The notes under the pieces were generated by a model that saw only the letters and a list, made by a program, of their open reading frames with translations, did no database searches and was not told the DNA's origin. The position numbers and the translations under genes are program-made. 64,000 nucleotides of DNA from Epiperipatus broadwayi (taxonomy: Eukaryota; Onychophora; Udeonychophora; Euonychophora; Peripatidae), in the NCBI GenBank assembly GCA_028023455.1, contig JAQFVV010000056.1, forward strand, positions 4,611,717 to 4,675,716, in the 5' to 3' direction. Below are positions 10,725-22,629 of this stretch, one piece after another; position 1 is the first letter of the stretch; every line of letters begins with the position of its first letter.

Positions 10725-13700
10725 TTGTTCTGCAAAATTGCTGGCATTAACATTCATGGCATCAACTCAATTGATAGAGTTCTAGCTATTAAAAACTGGC
10801 TCTCGCTCTTCTCCCCTCATATACTTCTTATGGGTGAAACTAAATATCACCATAAGACTGATCATAAAATATTATATCTTCTCTCAGCTCTTGGATTTAC
10901 TAGATTTTCCATAGGCCATTCTGCTTCAGGTGAAGTCGGTATTCTTCTCAGCAAGTCAACACCACCAAACAGTTTTAGCATTCTATTCCTAGATGCCAAT
11001 ATTATTATCATAGAAATAGACTATTGGGGTTATCCGATCATCATAGCTTATATATATACAGCCAAAGACACCTCTCAATATCTAAAAAATAATCCATATC
11101 CTAAATGCCATCAATGCTAACAGAACCTCCAAAGACACCTCTCAATATCTAAAAAATAATCCATATCCTAAATGCCATCAATGCTAACAGAACCTCCCCT
11201 ACTATTCTTCTGGGAGACCTTAACACCATGACTTCAACAAGAGATTTTTGCATCTAATAAATTGCAGATTAATGTGTGGAGAGGGCTTCTTTCCTCCCGA
11301 AGCCTACTCTTACTATACTAAAACTAAAAAGTCCCTGATTGATTTGGTTTACTACACCCCAGACCTCCATTTCAACCTTGATGCAGCCTTGGCCCCTGTT
11401 GCTTTCTCTGATCATATGGCTCTAATCTTACAACTTACACCTATTTCAATCCCTACACCTATTGATGGATCTGGTAAAACCATGTGCATGATCACTCAAT
11501 CAAATATGACCGAAGCGATAGTGTCTGAGGCATACATCCTTTTCCAGAAAATAAACATCCCTTCCCTTCCTGCTAAGGAGGGCTGGTTTTCCTTCATTGG
11601 AATACTTCAGTCCATATTAAATTACCACACCAGGAAAATCAAAGGACCTAATGGCCTTCTAAATGATCTAACAGACATTAATATACAACTTCAAGCATCA
11701 CAGCAAAATTTCACAAATACAGAAAAAATTATCTTCATTAAAAATCTCTACAAAATCAAGCAAAAGTCCCTTGCAGAATATATATCCATCAGAAGAGCCA
11801 AATGTTTCTTAGCACAACAACACTGCTGGATGAGAGACTACCTCAGATGGGCACTGGTGTACAATAAAAACCAAATCACTCCCTTATGGAACCAATCTCA
11901 TTGGCTTTCCAATGATGCAGCACATCAGCAAACAATTCTGCCAATTAATGCAAAAAGATGGAGCTCCTGCTATAAACAGCTGGTTGGATGCTGGTGACCC
12001 GGCGAACATGGCATCACAGAAATCCAAATCAAAAAGAAGATAATATCTCTCCCTGATGGCATTCATCCTGGCCTTCATGGCATCCCAAATTTCCTTCTCA
12101 AACACCTCAGTCAATTCACTGTGCCAATTATTAAAAAAATGATCGATCACCTAGCCTCCGGCAACAGAAACATAACAGATCTTTACCCCAGTGGCACTCA
12201 TGCCTTTTATTAAAAAAGAAAAACCACTAAATGACATTAACAGTATCCGGCCAATTTCCATGACTCCATTACTTATTAAGATAATTGAGTCAGTCATTAA
12301 AGATCAAATCCAAACTCAAATTCTTAGCCATATCTCATCAAACCAATAGGGAAAAAAGGGATCATCAACCTCGCATGCCATGTCCAAGGTAACTGCACTC
12401 TTCAATTACATCAGAGTTCATCGTAAATCAAAATTGCTATCCAGCTGGATGTTGCGGCAGCATTTGATTCAGTCCAGATAAACATCCTCCTGGATATTCT
12501 GTTGGAATGCGACATTCCAGCCAGGATTGTTCAGATGGTCAGCAATCTGCTCAACAACAGAGAGATTTTTTCTTTCTTGATGGCAAGATCACACCAGGCT
12601 TCAAGCCATACAAGTTGATCCCTCAAGGATCTCCGCTCGGTGCCCTTTTCTTCACAGCATACATCAACCTTCTTCTGACAGATATAGAAAAAAACCTCCC
12701 TGGAATATTCCTACCTTCTCTCAATAAAAACTTCAATGTATTTGCATATATAGATGACATTATGGTTGTGCTTCCCACCATTAAATACCTTCCCCATCTC
12801 ATGAACATCTTAAACAGAAATACAGCAAAACTTGGCCTACAAATAAATTTTAACAAATCTTCCATCTGGAAGATGTCTGGTAAACGAATTAACTCTCCCT
12901 TTTCTGCAAAGCCCCAAAGATACCTAGGTTTTCCAATCTTCAAAACTCCAACTGCAATGGCAAGAGAGATTCAAGATGCAATACTACATTCAACTGAAGC
13001 CATCACCACTTCACTCTCTAGAGTATACCTTTCATTATATGGAAAGGTTGGCCTCCTCAACATGATCATAATGCCAAAAATTTCATATTATCTTCCATTC
13101 GTAAAAATGTCTAAACAGTTTCAAAATAAAATTAACCGATTATGCACCAAACTTCTCTGGAGAGGAAGAACAGTTGCTATTAGCTTGCGAGGTATCCAAC
13201 GACCATGCAGGTTCAATGGACTGTCATTCCATTCAATACAAGCAATCATTTTACAGAAAACCCACAACACTCTACATAATCTGACCCTCTCCTGCGGATA
13301 CTCCAACATTATTAAAAAAATTACACCGGCAGATCATCCTCCGCCCTCTTCCAGTTCATGGATAGCATCCCTAATAGACCACCTACAACTCTATAACCTG
13401 ATTATGCCCTTTAACCTTAACCAAAAAATCACCTTATGGGAAGCATACAATATAATCAACTATAAACAACAACCCATTAAAAACAGCCTAAAAGTAACCA
13501 ACCAAAGACTCATTACTTACTTCAAAAGATGGAGTCTGGAACCCAAATTCCTTGACTTCATCATTAAAATAAATCTTAATGCACTTTCCACGAATAGATT
13601 TCTCTATCATCGAAGAGGTTTTACCAGCATTGACCCTATATGTGGTCTGTGTGCTTGTGAAGATGAAACTATAGACCATATTATACACCATTGCCCAAGA

Positions 13701-13973
13701 CTTAAAATACTGAAAGATATAATCATAATAAATTCCAACATAAGACCTGATATGATTTTCTCACTTGAAAATGCCATTCATAATGATTTTTTTTCAATAA
13801 TAAGGCTTTCTACCTTTATCCTTTATTCCATATGGATAGTAAGATGCAAAACTGTCATGGAATTGCCCCCGCCACAAATCATACCATTGTTTTATCAAAC
13901 GCTCAAAAAAAAATCAAGAAACGTGACCAGCTCCTTGCCTCCAATAAAGTCTTTGATGACACCTGGTCTTTAA
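10725..13973 (+). pseudogene. LINE ORF2 (APE endonuclease + reverse transcriptase), broken
   Basis: The protein would nick target DNA and prime reverse transcription. Endonuclease signatures appear in order: NIHGIN (10749-10766), GETK (about 10833-10844), GDLN (11213-11224), a SLIDLVYYTP block, and SDH (about 11407-11415). RT signatures: IRPISMTPL near 12244, motif A LDVAAAFDSV (12445-12474), PQGSPLG (about 12621-12641) and YIDD (12747-12758). A thumb-like block with SLYGKVGLLN and a C-terminal Cys/His motif (CGLCACED then DHIIHHC, 13641-13694) follow. The last open block, 12507-13973 (488 codons), runs from the RT palm to the end. The frame changes at a 67-bp tandem duplication (11062-11195), near 11235, between 12000 and 12200, near 12400 and at a T-run near 12570. 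Catalytic residues remain, but the gene cannot make one protein. Confidence 0.85.
11062..11195 (+). repeat. 67-bp exact tandem duplication inside LINE ORF2
   Basis: The block starting CCAAAGACACCTCTCAATAT at 11062 is repeated exactly at 11129. The period of 67 is not a multiple of three, so it shifts the ORF2 frame between the endonuclease motifs GETK and GDLN. It could be a replication slip or an assembly duplication. Confidence 0.9.
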
Positions 13974-14273
13974 CTGCTCTGTCCTTTTTCTGATTATCAA
14001 CTCCCACCTACCCAGCATTATAGAATAGGCAATTCTAAAAGAAAATATTTATGTTTATATTAAAAATGCTAATAACATTAAACAAGTTCTTAGAATCTCT
14101 TCACTATACCTAACCACATAAGTATAACAATTGTGCTCTCATAACATAATCTAGCCAGATGACAAATAGAACATTATATAATCATATTATTGTACAACTT
14201 ATTCATTTATTTATTAGTATGTAATCACTATTTATTGTTAATAAAATTTTTGTTGAAATGAAGAAAGTTTCTT

Positions 14274-15030
14274 ACCAGTAAGTTTCAATTGTTTAATTTT
14301 ATGACTGCATGAATTACCATGCATCATTTTGGTCCTTAGTGAGAGAGTCGTATGATCTTTTTATAGTATCTTGATAAGCAATCCATGGTTCTAATATTCA
14401 GGTAAACAATGGAGTTCAATCATGGTATTGTTGTGACTCCAAGGAACGAAGAAAGTGTCTGTGAATCAATTTTTCTCTACTCACACATTTGATAATGGCT
14501 CAATCCACTGGTATGAGTATATTAGGATATTTTATAGAGACTCTGCAGAAAGAAATTAATTTCTAACAAATTTCTATTTGATGCCCCCCCCCCCGAATTT
14601 GAGTCTACCATGCATATCCTGTTAACACTTTCTTTTTATCCTCATTTTAACTTTGGTTAATTTACACATTTCTATTTTGTTTTTGTTTTCAAAGTTATCT
14701 TTTCATCCCTTCAGTGGCTATTTTTAACTAATGGTGAAAGCATGCTGCAATTTAAATTTAAATAATTGTAAGTGCTTGACAATAAGAATTTACATTCTTG
14801 TCTCATTAAAATCAACAAGTAAAATTTTTTTTGTTATTCCTTTTTTTTCAAATGTGGCTATAGAAAATATACTTTACATTATCTAAAATAAATCAAACAG
14901 AATTTATAAAAATACCATTTTATCTTTTTTGGAAATTTAATATTTTAACTCTAAAATGTGAATGCTAGTTGTACAACAAATATGGTACAATATATGTATA
15001 ATACAAATAAAATGTCTAGTAATTAAAAAA
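14274..15030. other. Anonymous DNA between elements
   Basis: No gene or element recognised. Contains a C11 homopolymer at 14584-14594. Confidence 0.55.
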
Positions 15031-15173
15031 CTATTGTAATAAGAATAAAAATAATAAATATAACTGTAATAATCAATATATATAATCTTTCAATCTGCAG
15101 AAGTACTTTTGGTTAATTCCTTAACCTGCCTCAACTGCCATTAAATTAAAAAAAAAAATGGAAGCAAATGTCA

Positions 15174-15602
15174 TCATCTCAAATGCCATGAACCCTGAAT
15201 TTTAATGTTAGCAGCTTGCCTATTAATTATATTCATTTTATTTCTATTTAATAAAATTGCCTTCTTATTTTTTCTTTTCTTGTGGTTTCTCTGTTCATGA
15301 AGACTCTTAACACTTTTAATATCAAACTTAAATTTATATGTACATATCCTTTCATGACCCAAGATAACTGAAGCAGTCATTAAATCACTATTATTTGTAC
15401 TTTTCACATATTTATATAACAATTCATCCTCCTTTAATTTTTTTTCCAATATTGCACCTCTATTCACATATGTATGATAACATACATCCACAAAAAATTT
15501 CATACACAACATTACTTTTATGTGCTTGACAGGTATGACATTTTTAGAATTATTCACTAATTTATTAACATTATTTGTAACATGAAATAAAACATTAAAC
15601 AC
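15174..15602 (-). pseudogene. PLE C-terminal GIY-YIG fragment (left copy)
   Basis: An open frame of 142 codons on the minus strand. It aligns by eye along its length with the right copy at 15798-16262. Shared blocks include YKYVKSTNNSDLMTAS, GHERICTYKFKFDIKSVK and LHEQRNHKKRK. In PLEs this region is the GIY-YIG endonuclease: a YIG-like tyrosine segment, then (R/K)LKE, then a His-containing segment and a basic block before the conserved INR. Here the YIG core has decayed to YVNRG, so it is probably inactive. The reverse transcriptase is missing because of 5' truncation. Confidence 0.65.
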
Positions 15603-15797
15603 AGTTTTATATATATATATTCTTAAAAAATTTCATTTGAGATTTATAAGTTTTAGATCTTTTTTGTTTTGTAATGAAAAATTATATCATTACCACTGTG
15701 ATGAATTAAAAAATATTCAGATATTTGCTAAGGAATTGCTTGAAGTTGGTTATAAGTCAATTTAAAAAGAGTTATAATGGTTTTAAGGAGTTGAAGG

Positions 15798-16262
15798 GTG
15801 GTAGTAAAAAATGGATATCTATTTCATTTATTTCAAGTGGCTCAAGTGAAATTTTTTACAGATATATATAAAAATGTGTTTAATGTTTCATTTTGTGTTA
15901 CAAATAATGGTAATAAATTAATGAATAATTTTAAAATGTCATATCTGTCAAGCAGAGAAGAAATGTTGTGTATCAAATTTTTTTGTGGATATATGTTATT
16001 ATATATAGGTGAATTGAGGTACAGTAGTAAAAAAAAAAGATTAAAGGAGCATGAATTTTTATATAAGTGTATGAAAAGTAAAAATAATAGTGATTTAGTG
16101 ACTGCTTCAGTTTTCTTGGATCATGAAAGGATATGTAAATATAAATTTAAGTTTGATATTGAAAGTGTTAAGATTCTTCATGAAAAGAGAAACCATAAGA
16201 AAAAAAAAATTAAAGAGGCAATTTTTATAAATGGGAATAAAATAAATAAAATTAATAGATAA
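15798..16262 (+). pseudogene. PLE C-terminal GIY-YIG fragment (right copy)
   Basis: An open frame of 154 codons whose initial codons are not an authentic start; it is the tail of a longer protein. The endonuclease signature is clearer than in the left copy: YIGE followed by RLKEHEFLYK, then DHERICKYKFKFDIES, HEKRNHKKKK, KEAIFI and a terminal INR. Upstream, in shifting frames (15690-15850), are blocks such as FAKELLEVGYKS and KKWISISFISSG, which fit the linker between RT and GIY-YIG in PLEs. At least one frameshift near 15800-15850 disables it. Confidence 0.65.
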
Positions 16263-16468
16263 AATGCCAACAATAAAATTCAGCATTCATGGGGTTGGAT
16301 TTGATGATGTTTGCTTTCTTTTTGTGTTTCAAATTTAACGGCAGTTGAGGCAGGTTAAGGAATTAATCGAAAGTACTTGTGCATATTGCAAGACTGTATA
16401 TGTAGTTTATTACCATTACATTTATTATTTTTATTCTTACATATATATATATGCTAGGCTGGGTTTGA

Positions 16469-16470
<2 letters not shown>

Positions 16471-16500
<30 letters not shown>
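16471..16500. repeat. (AT)n microsatellite
   Basis: A short alternating A/T tract beside a second tract at 16440-16451, at the outer boundary of the right PLE arm. Confidence 0.9.
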
Positions 16501-16503
<3 letters not shown>

Positions 16504-17740
16504 AATAGTCATATTTTAAATTTGTGGACTGAAACCCAATCTCCTTTGAATTAAGTAGTAATATTTCTATTTATATCATGGTAATTTGGTTCACATAGTT
16601 GTCTGTCTCTTTTAAATATGTTTTACAATCATGCATTCTAAGAAGTCCATTAGTCATCTTTAACTTGAGCATAATCAAATCTTTGACATGCTTAAATTTA
16701 TAAAATATAAATCTTATTTATATGTAAAGGTTCTTTTAAATATGATAAAACACTTAGATTTTTTTAAAATATCTTATTAGCATGTATTTCCTATCTCTAC
16801 TATCAATTTTGCAGGATTGTCCAAAAATAATATAAAAACTTTTGAAAGAAAAAATTAAAAATTTCAAATTTACTAAATAAATATTTTTGTTTTAATGTAT
16901 TATTTAATTATTATTTCAAAAAAAATTTTTTTTAACATTAATTTGTTTTGTTTTAGTCTGGGTTTTATACTCTGGATTTATTTATAGAAACAAGAAGTAT
17001 TTACTGAACTTGTTAAATGACTAAAACTAAATTTTTAAGTTTTTTTTTTTTTTTTTTTTTTTGTGAATGTGTTGGGAAAGAATGTTTTTTTTTCCCAATA
17101 ATTTTAGTATATACAATAGAAAGCATAAAATATTAGTGTACATATATTGAAATTATTTGTTCTAAAATAAAGTGAAAAATTCAGAAGGATGATTATGTAG
17201 ATGAGTAATATGACAATTATTAGTCTGTGAAATTGTGACGATGGTGTAATGCATGTTGTAATAATTTAACATTTGTCAATGAACACCACTCTGATTAACA
17301 ACAAAAGGTACCAAAATCTTCCAGATGGTGACTGTTACTATATGTCAAGATCAAATACTCCTAGTGCCTAGTTAATTTAAGCAGTTAGTTCACTATTAAG
17401 GTCCAGAACATGATCTGGGAAGTTAATATAATCCTAGTTTTGAATCACTCCTGATTTATCCTGGGATTTGACCTACTGCAATAGATGGTAGAGCTAATGA
17501 CTATCCTCTAGAAGTGGAGGGGTAGCCTGGAGAATACTGGGGGTTCAAATTAAATGATCATTTGAGGTGAAACTGTCAGTACTATTCATCAAGAACTATG
17601 TTCATCAGGCAGAGGTAGACATGAGCTTAATTCTATATGTTCTAATTTATTCATTAAGGTTTGATTTTGTGAGTCCAGCTAAGGTATTGATTAATGAGCA
17701 GTGATGATCAGACCAATCAGATGACATTATGAAGCTGTGT
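16501..17740. other. Anonymous DNA
   Basis: No gene recognised. Includes a T-run of about 22 at 17040-17061. The less A+T-rich part at 17400-17740 may be the decayed 3' region of the minus-strand LINE that follows. Confidence 0.5.
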
Positions 17741-18880
17741 AGTTGATTCCATATGAGTTGCACAAGTATTCCCTTTCCTTATTCTTTGATATTGATCAAG
17801 CTCCATGTATCCCTGCATATCATAATAGGAGCAAGTGTTTCATCTCTCTTCATAATTTTCTTCAACTTTCTAAAGAGATATTTATCATCTTGGAAGAGGT
17901 AAAGACCTTCTTACATCTTGCAGTCCAAAGTGTATAAGTAAGGAAGATGGATAGTCTGATGTTGGCAAACAATCTGAATTTAATGCAATTTTTAATAGAG
18001 GTAAGTAGGTAGAACTCAGAATTGACATTATCATAGATAGTTTTTCTTATACCCCAAAGACCAGAGCATGAGTGAATGAGATGATCTAAAGTCTCATCCT
18101 CTCTATGACAAAGTGGGCAGAGGGATCGATTTTGGATATACCTCTTGTCACTGACAGAAACCAATTGGTGCTGACAGCCTTCATATTAATCTTTATGACA
18201 AAGTTGAGGTATTTTGACTCCAAATGCCAGTATTTAAAAAGAGTGATTTTTTTTATTTGTTAGGTTAAGTTCACCTGTATTGAAACACTGTGGGAAAATT
18301 AAATTGTATGTATCCCAAATTTTAATTTTACATTTGAGAGCATCTAAGAAGATATCTGTATATGTCTTAATCAGGTCTATTGAGTGGTCCAGGATACCTG
18401 CAACACTTATAGTGGACAGTCAGTAGGAATAATCAGTTGCATTATTAGATTGTAGCTATAGGTGTTGATTAGTATCACTAATAGGTTGAAGGTCTTTTGA
18501 AATTGCATCACAGCAATGGAGTGCAATGACATGCCATTTAATTTCTTATGTTGCTGCATTTGCTTTATATGAATAGCAGTGATCTTGCCACCCCTGAATA
18601 ATTTTGTTAATGAAAACTTTTGTGATTTTGATTATCGGCAAGTAATAATTTATCTTTGTCATAATCTTCATATTTAATATTCTAACTTTGCCATACAATG
18701 AGAGGTATACTTTGGAAAGATGCTTGGTGTTTTTTAATTTACAAATTTTATTTTGTAGAATGAAGGGGGAGGGGGTTCCAAAATTTACCTTGCACAATGG
18801 CGCTTCTATCCCATGTGGTGGCACTGGTATTGCTAATTCCAAATACCCAATTTCCAAAAATCCTCATGGATAAAGATCAA
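17741..18880 (-). mobile_element. 5'-truncated relative of the 8-14 kb LINE
   Basis: The minus strand encodes the C-terminal part of an ORF2 related to that at 10.7-14.0 kb. At 18546-18857 the block LSKVYLSLYGKVRILNMKI matches LSRVYLSLYGKVGLLNMII of the larger element. At 17862-18164 it reads CPLCHREDETLDHLIHSC, then LTYTLWTARCKKV, matching the C-terminal Cys/His motif and the region after it. Frameshifts separate the pieces and the RT core is absent. It is an old truncated insertion of the same or a sister family. Confidence 0.8.
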
Positions 18881-19519
18881 CAACAAGAAACTAATTGGGG
18901 AATAAGTATAGTACTATATTCTCATATACATTAATTATATAAATTTTACAGTAGATGGCTCTGAAGTACAAAAAATATAAATAAATTATAATTCCTTTTT
19001 TCATAAAACAACAACTGCAAAAAAAAATGTTTTATTACATTGTGAAGTATTATTTTAAAAAATATTGTTTAAAAGTTAGTCTGATGGTAGAGTGAAATGC
19101 TGAAGCCTCTGAAGTTAAACTCTGATTTTTTTAGTGCTCAAACATCATAAGACTTTTAATTGTTTGATTATTATTTAGCTAGAAAATACAAAGAAAAGAA
19201 ATATATATTTTTATTACTAATTGTTATTAAAAAAATTAGCATAAATGTTATCTAAAAAATAATAGCAGGGAATGTAAACATTGGATGGTAAAATTTTACA
19301 ATTAGAAACTTAAAATTATTTTTTAATATGCCATAGATATTATTTATAAAAATATTCTATACATATTAAACTTAATAATAAATATTATTAGGTAATATTT
19401 GCATCTAATGTTTTTTTATATTTAAAGCAACCTGTAGTGCTTTGTGTGCCGATTCATTTAAAAATGAAGTGGCTTGACGTCACTCTAAATCGGTCACTTT
19501 TCATACTACGATTACGATT
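18881..19519. other. Anonymous DNA with a short nested dyad
   Basis: Mostly featureless. At 19446-19497 a short dyad (GTGCCGATT against AATCGGTCAC) encloses the palindrome TGACGTCA at 19475-19482, which equals the CRE consensus. A regulatory role is unproven. Confidence 0.4.
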
Positions 19520-20185
19520 TTGCACTCTTTTTAAAGATTAAAAAAAGTTCTGTAAGATGCTGCCCTCTCTTAATTATTTTACAAGTAAAAAATTAATAAA
19601 AATGGCCTTATACATCTAACAAAGAAAAAATAATGCCTCTTCTTAGATTTGATTAGCTGTTAAATTTTGACAACAAAGAAAATGGCTGTCAAAAACTAAA
19701 GAGTTACGATTTTTTTTTCTTTCATTTCAAAAATAATAAACAAATGTTTTAGACTATTTTAACATTATTTTTTGACAAATTATAAATTATTTTGATAAAA
19801 TATGCTAAAAATAAAATCATTTTAGAAAAATAGTTAAGACTTTAGCAAAAATTATTTATTTATCACAACATACTTATCGCAATATAAAAGTGGGAAAAAA
19901 TCATGACATCAGCAAATCTTTTTGTTTGGCGAGTGATGTTCCTTTTAATTTCCACTGCTATCGAATATTTTTCTAATTATAAATCAAAATTTATTTTTGA
20001 AAAAACTTTTGTTTACTTTCATAATCTGACAAATTATTAATATACTTTTTACAAACGAAACTAAAGTGAATATAATATTAAAAAGATGAATATATTTTGA
20101 CCATTTGTTCATTAAGTTTGTGAATTGACCAATTAAAAATTTAGACTTTTACCTCACTCAACCAATAAAAAAATCAGCTGTTAAA
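19520..20185 (+). repeat. Family D dispersed repeat, copy 1
   Basis: Matches 27050-27685 in the same orientation. Shared blocks include CTGTAAGATGCT, ATTATTTTACAAGTAAAAAA, TATAAATTATTTTG, AAAAATAGTTAAGA, GAAAAAACTTTTGTT, CACTTTCATAAT-type and AAGATGAATATATTTT. Near the right end both carry a pair of CCAAT boxes (TTGACCAAT and about 40 bases later CCAATA). No protein or terminal repeat was recognised, so the class is unknown. Confidence 0.7.
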
Positions 20186-20934
20186 AGGTTAAAAAATGAC
20201 TGATGAATAATGAGATGGTAATTATTGCTACATGATCTTTTTCAATTTAACAAATTAATATTTCAACCTATATCAAAAATGATGAATTATCAGGGTTAAA
20301 CCTATACTTTAAAATCTTCAGGTAATTGCAAAATTTACAGGATAATCAGATGCTACATTTCAAATCATAGAAAAGAATATTTGATTAAATAAGGGCAAAC
20401 AAATAAAACAAATATCACAATATATGTTAATGTTTAATTCAAACTAGAAAGTAACTTCTTATAAACATAAAGAAGTCTCTTTGAATTCTCTTTGAGGCCT
20501 TAAAGGAATTGAGCAAGATAAATTTCCGATACTCACTTCATACATTCTTGACAATGCAGCTGTTATTAGTATGTAATGAGTTATATAGTAAATAAACATA
20601 CTTAGGCTGCTCCCTAACAAGCATCAATTAGCATGATAAATTTATTGTCTTTTGACGTCTAAGTTTGCAATTTAAAAAAATAAATCTTTTATTATTCTTT
20701 TCAATCACCTGATGATATTAAACTGAAATAGCAGTTGAGTTATTTGATGTCAGAGTTAATGTATGTGTGAATGGATTTTTAGAGTTCTTATTCTCAAGAG
20801 GCAGTAAAGTTACCAGCAAAAGAAGCTATTTGTGTCCAAAGGTGAGAGTGCTATGAATTCCCTAAGTGTAAACCCAAGCTGCCATTCAGTGACTTCCATT
20901 TATTTAGATATCTACAATTTCAGATAACTTTCAA
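20186..20934. other. Anonymous DNA
   Basis: No gene or recognised repeat. The last part (20760-20930) has more mixed composition and could be decayed 5' sequence of the RTE relic that follows. Confidence 0.45.
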
Positions 20935-21207
20935 GTGAAAGAATATTACATAAATTAGAAGAACTGCCTAATATTAAAATGGACATTATTGGACCTTGAA
21001 AAGTTAGAAGAACAGATGAAAAGATACTTGATTTGATAAGTGAACATAAAATAAAGAAACATCACAGAGATTGATGGCATATCAGATAGATTTGCAAGAT
21101 TAGTTATATAATTTAATAGAAGTTATCAAATTCAGAAAATTCAAAGAGTTAGGATTAATTTGGCTCAGGTAATAAAAATGAGAAAGGACACAGACTTGTA
21201 CTGTTTG

Positions 21208-21281
<74 letters not shown>

Positions 21282-22035
21282 ATCCGAAATACTAGTTTTC
21301 AAAAAAAATGCTAACAAAATTGATACAAAAATATCCAAATAAAGATATAGCAAATCTGGAGAATATTTTAAATGATAGTATGTGTTTTTAATAGATTCAA
21401 TGTAATAAATGTTCATGGATAAGTAAATTATAAAATACAAATTAATGCAAAACTAAAATAAAATAAAACTATTAAAAAGGACAATACAAATTGTTAATAT
21501 TCCTAAACTTCAGAAACATTTGAAATGAATTTAAATTAGGACTTGCTAATTGCTTTAAAATATTAATATCAAATCAAAACAATGTATGATGAAAGAAAAA
21601 ATATAAAAATATTTTTAAATGATCCATAAAAAAAAAATAAAACATATGGAGTTCTTTAAAATGGTACAATAAAAAATTACTAATGCCATAAGAAAATATA
21701 ACTATGAAGTAGAAAGTAAAGCTATAAAAGTGAATAAAAATTTCAAAAATATAAAACCAAAATCACATAATTGAAGAAAATTATTTCACAAATAAGAAGA
21801 AAAGATGGAACTATTACTAAAAAAGAGATATTATTAAGAAATGGGGAGGGGGGGAAGAATTCTATAAAGGATTTTATAGTTATAAAAACCAAATAAAATT
21901 GCCATTACAATTATTTTAAACAAAGAAATGAACTAAATTGATGAAGAAGAGAAAAGTTTCAGGAATGATGGAATTATTGATATCTTAAAAGAAGCAAGTG
22001 AAGAAATAGATAAATTGCTGACAAAACAGGAATGA
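20935..22035 (+). mobile_element. RTE-type LINE relic (endonuclease to linker)
   Basis: A decayed plus-strand reading resembles the RTE order. It begins near 20950 with an endonuclease block read as KLEELPNIKMDIIG then RRTDEKILDLI. A segment near 21600 reads KIFLNDP, and a pre-RT segment near 21780-21960 reads RRKDGTITKK, then FYKGFY and a residue of the GxDGI step. Stops and frameshifts are frequent. An (AT)n tract at 21210-21279 interrupts the endonuclease part. The same family recurs at 28955, 40030, 44590, 49720, 50630 and 61590. Confidence 0.6.
21210..21279. repeat. (AT)n microsatellite inside an RTE relic
   Basis: Alternating TA with two single-base TC interruptions; small open frames over it are translated repeat. 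Confidence 0.95.
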
Positions 22036-22629
22036 GTAAAATTGTAGACAGCTCATTAAGTCAGTTACAGTTCACTGACTGTTACCTAGCTGATCATTCC
22101 AGTAGTCATGTGATTGTCTTAAAGATGAAGCCATTTTATACTAAAATACACAAAATGGAAAAAGTAGTTGGATGATACAGTACCATTAATAAAGTGACTA
22201 TTAAGAATATAAATTTGAAATAATGAGAAATGAAATGTACATCTCCACTTCATTGTCTCATCATTTTAAGGGGAGGGGGTATTCTAATATTGTAGACAAT
22301 GGTAAATGATAACAATTCATTTTCTTGAGTTTTTTATGTTATCTGTATTAATTTATTTAAAAGTTTTTTTATTTCTAGAATAATATGAAAATTTCCAAAC
22401 ATTTTTAAAGTAATAATGTGAATATTTATAATTGATTAAGAGTAGTGTATAAAAAAAATATAAAATTAAATACATATTTTTTATTCTCTATCTTCAATAA
22501 TTTTATCAGTTTTAATTTTATATAAAAGTAATAAGATAAATATTTATTCTTTGCTTTTGTAATTTTTCAATTACTTTCAATTTTTTGTAAAATAATAATA
22601 ATAAGAGTGACAAATAAACAACATTTTAT
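22036..22629. other. Anonymous A+T-rich DNA
   Basis: No gene or element recognised. Confidence 0.5.

Larger units (their letters stand above)
7936..14261 (+). mobile_element. Near-full-length APE-type LINE (two ORFs, decayed)
   Basis: A non-LTR retrotransposon of about 6.3 kb. In order it has a short leader (7936-8080), a long Asn/Ser/Thr-rich ORF1 with zinc knuckles, and an ORF2 with an apurinic-type endonuclease, a reverse transcriptase and a C-terminal Cys/His motif, then an A+T-rich 3' region of about 290 bases. A possible target duplication brackets it: AGAAAGTTCCTT at 7924-7935 and AGAAAGTTTCTT at 14262-14273 (11 of 12 identical). No RNase H domain was seen. The ORF1 layout (domain then CCHC knuckles) recalls the L1/Tx1 group, while the RT block QGSPLG and motif A AAAFDSV look more like the Jockey/CR1 group, so the clade is left open. 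Several frameshifts and stops show that this copy is dead. Confidence 0.85.
15031..16443. mobile_element. Head-to-head pair of 5'-truncated Penelope-like elements
   Basis: Two diverged copies of the same sequence lie in inverted orientation: the left arm (15031 to about 15660) reads leftwards and the right arm (about 15690-16443) reads rightwards. Each encodes a GIY-YIG-like C-terminus and then a shared 3' flank (CCTTAACCTGCCTCAACTGC in the left arm, its complement near 16335-16360 in the right), extending to a TTATTATTTTTATTCTTA block at the outer edge. Only the 3' part of the element is present in each copy, and the right copy reaches further 5'. Inverted and tandem partial copies are characteristic of PLEs. 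This family differs in sequence from the PLE at 54.8 kb. Confidence 0.75.

Noticed and set aside
17475-17560. tRNA-like segment (TGGTAGAGCTAATGACTA then GGGGGTTCAAATT)
   Set aside because: Only loose resemblance to A and B boxes, no tail or target duplication; more likely part of the decayed LINE 3' region.
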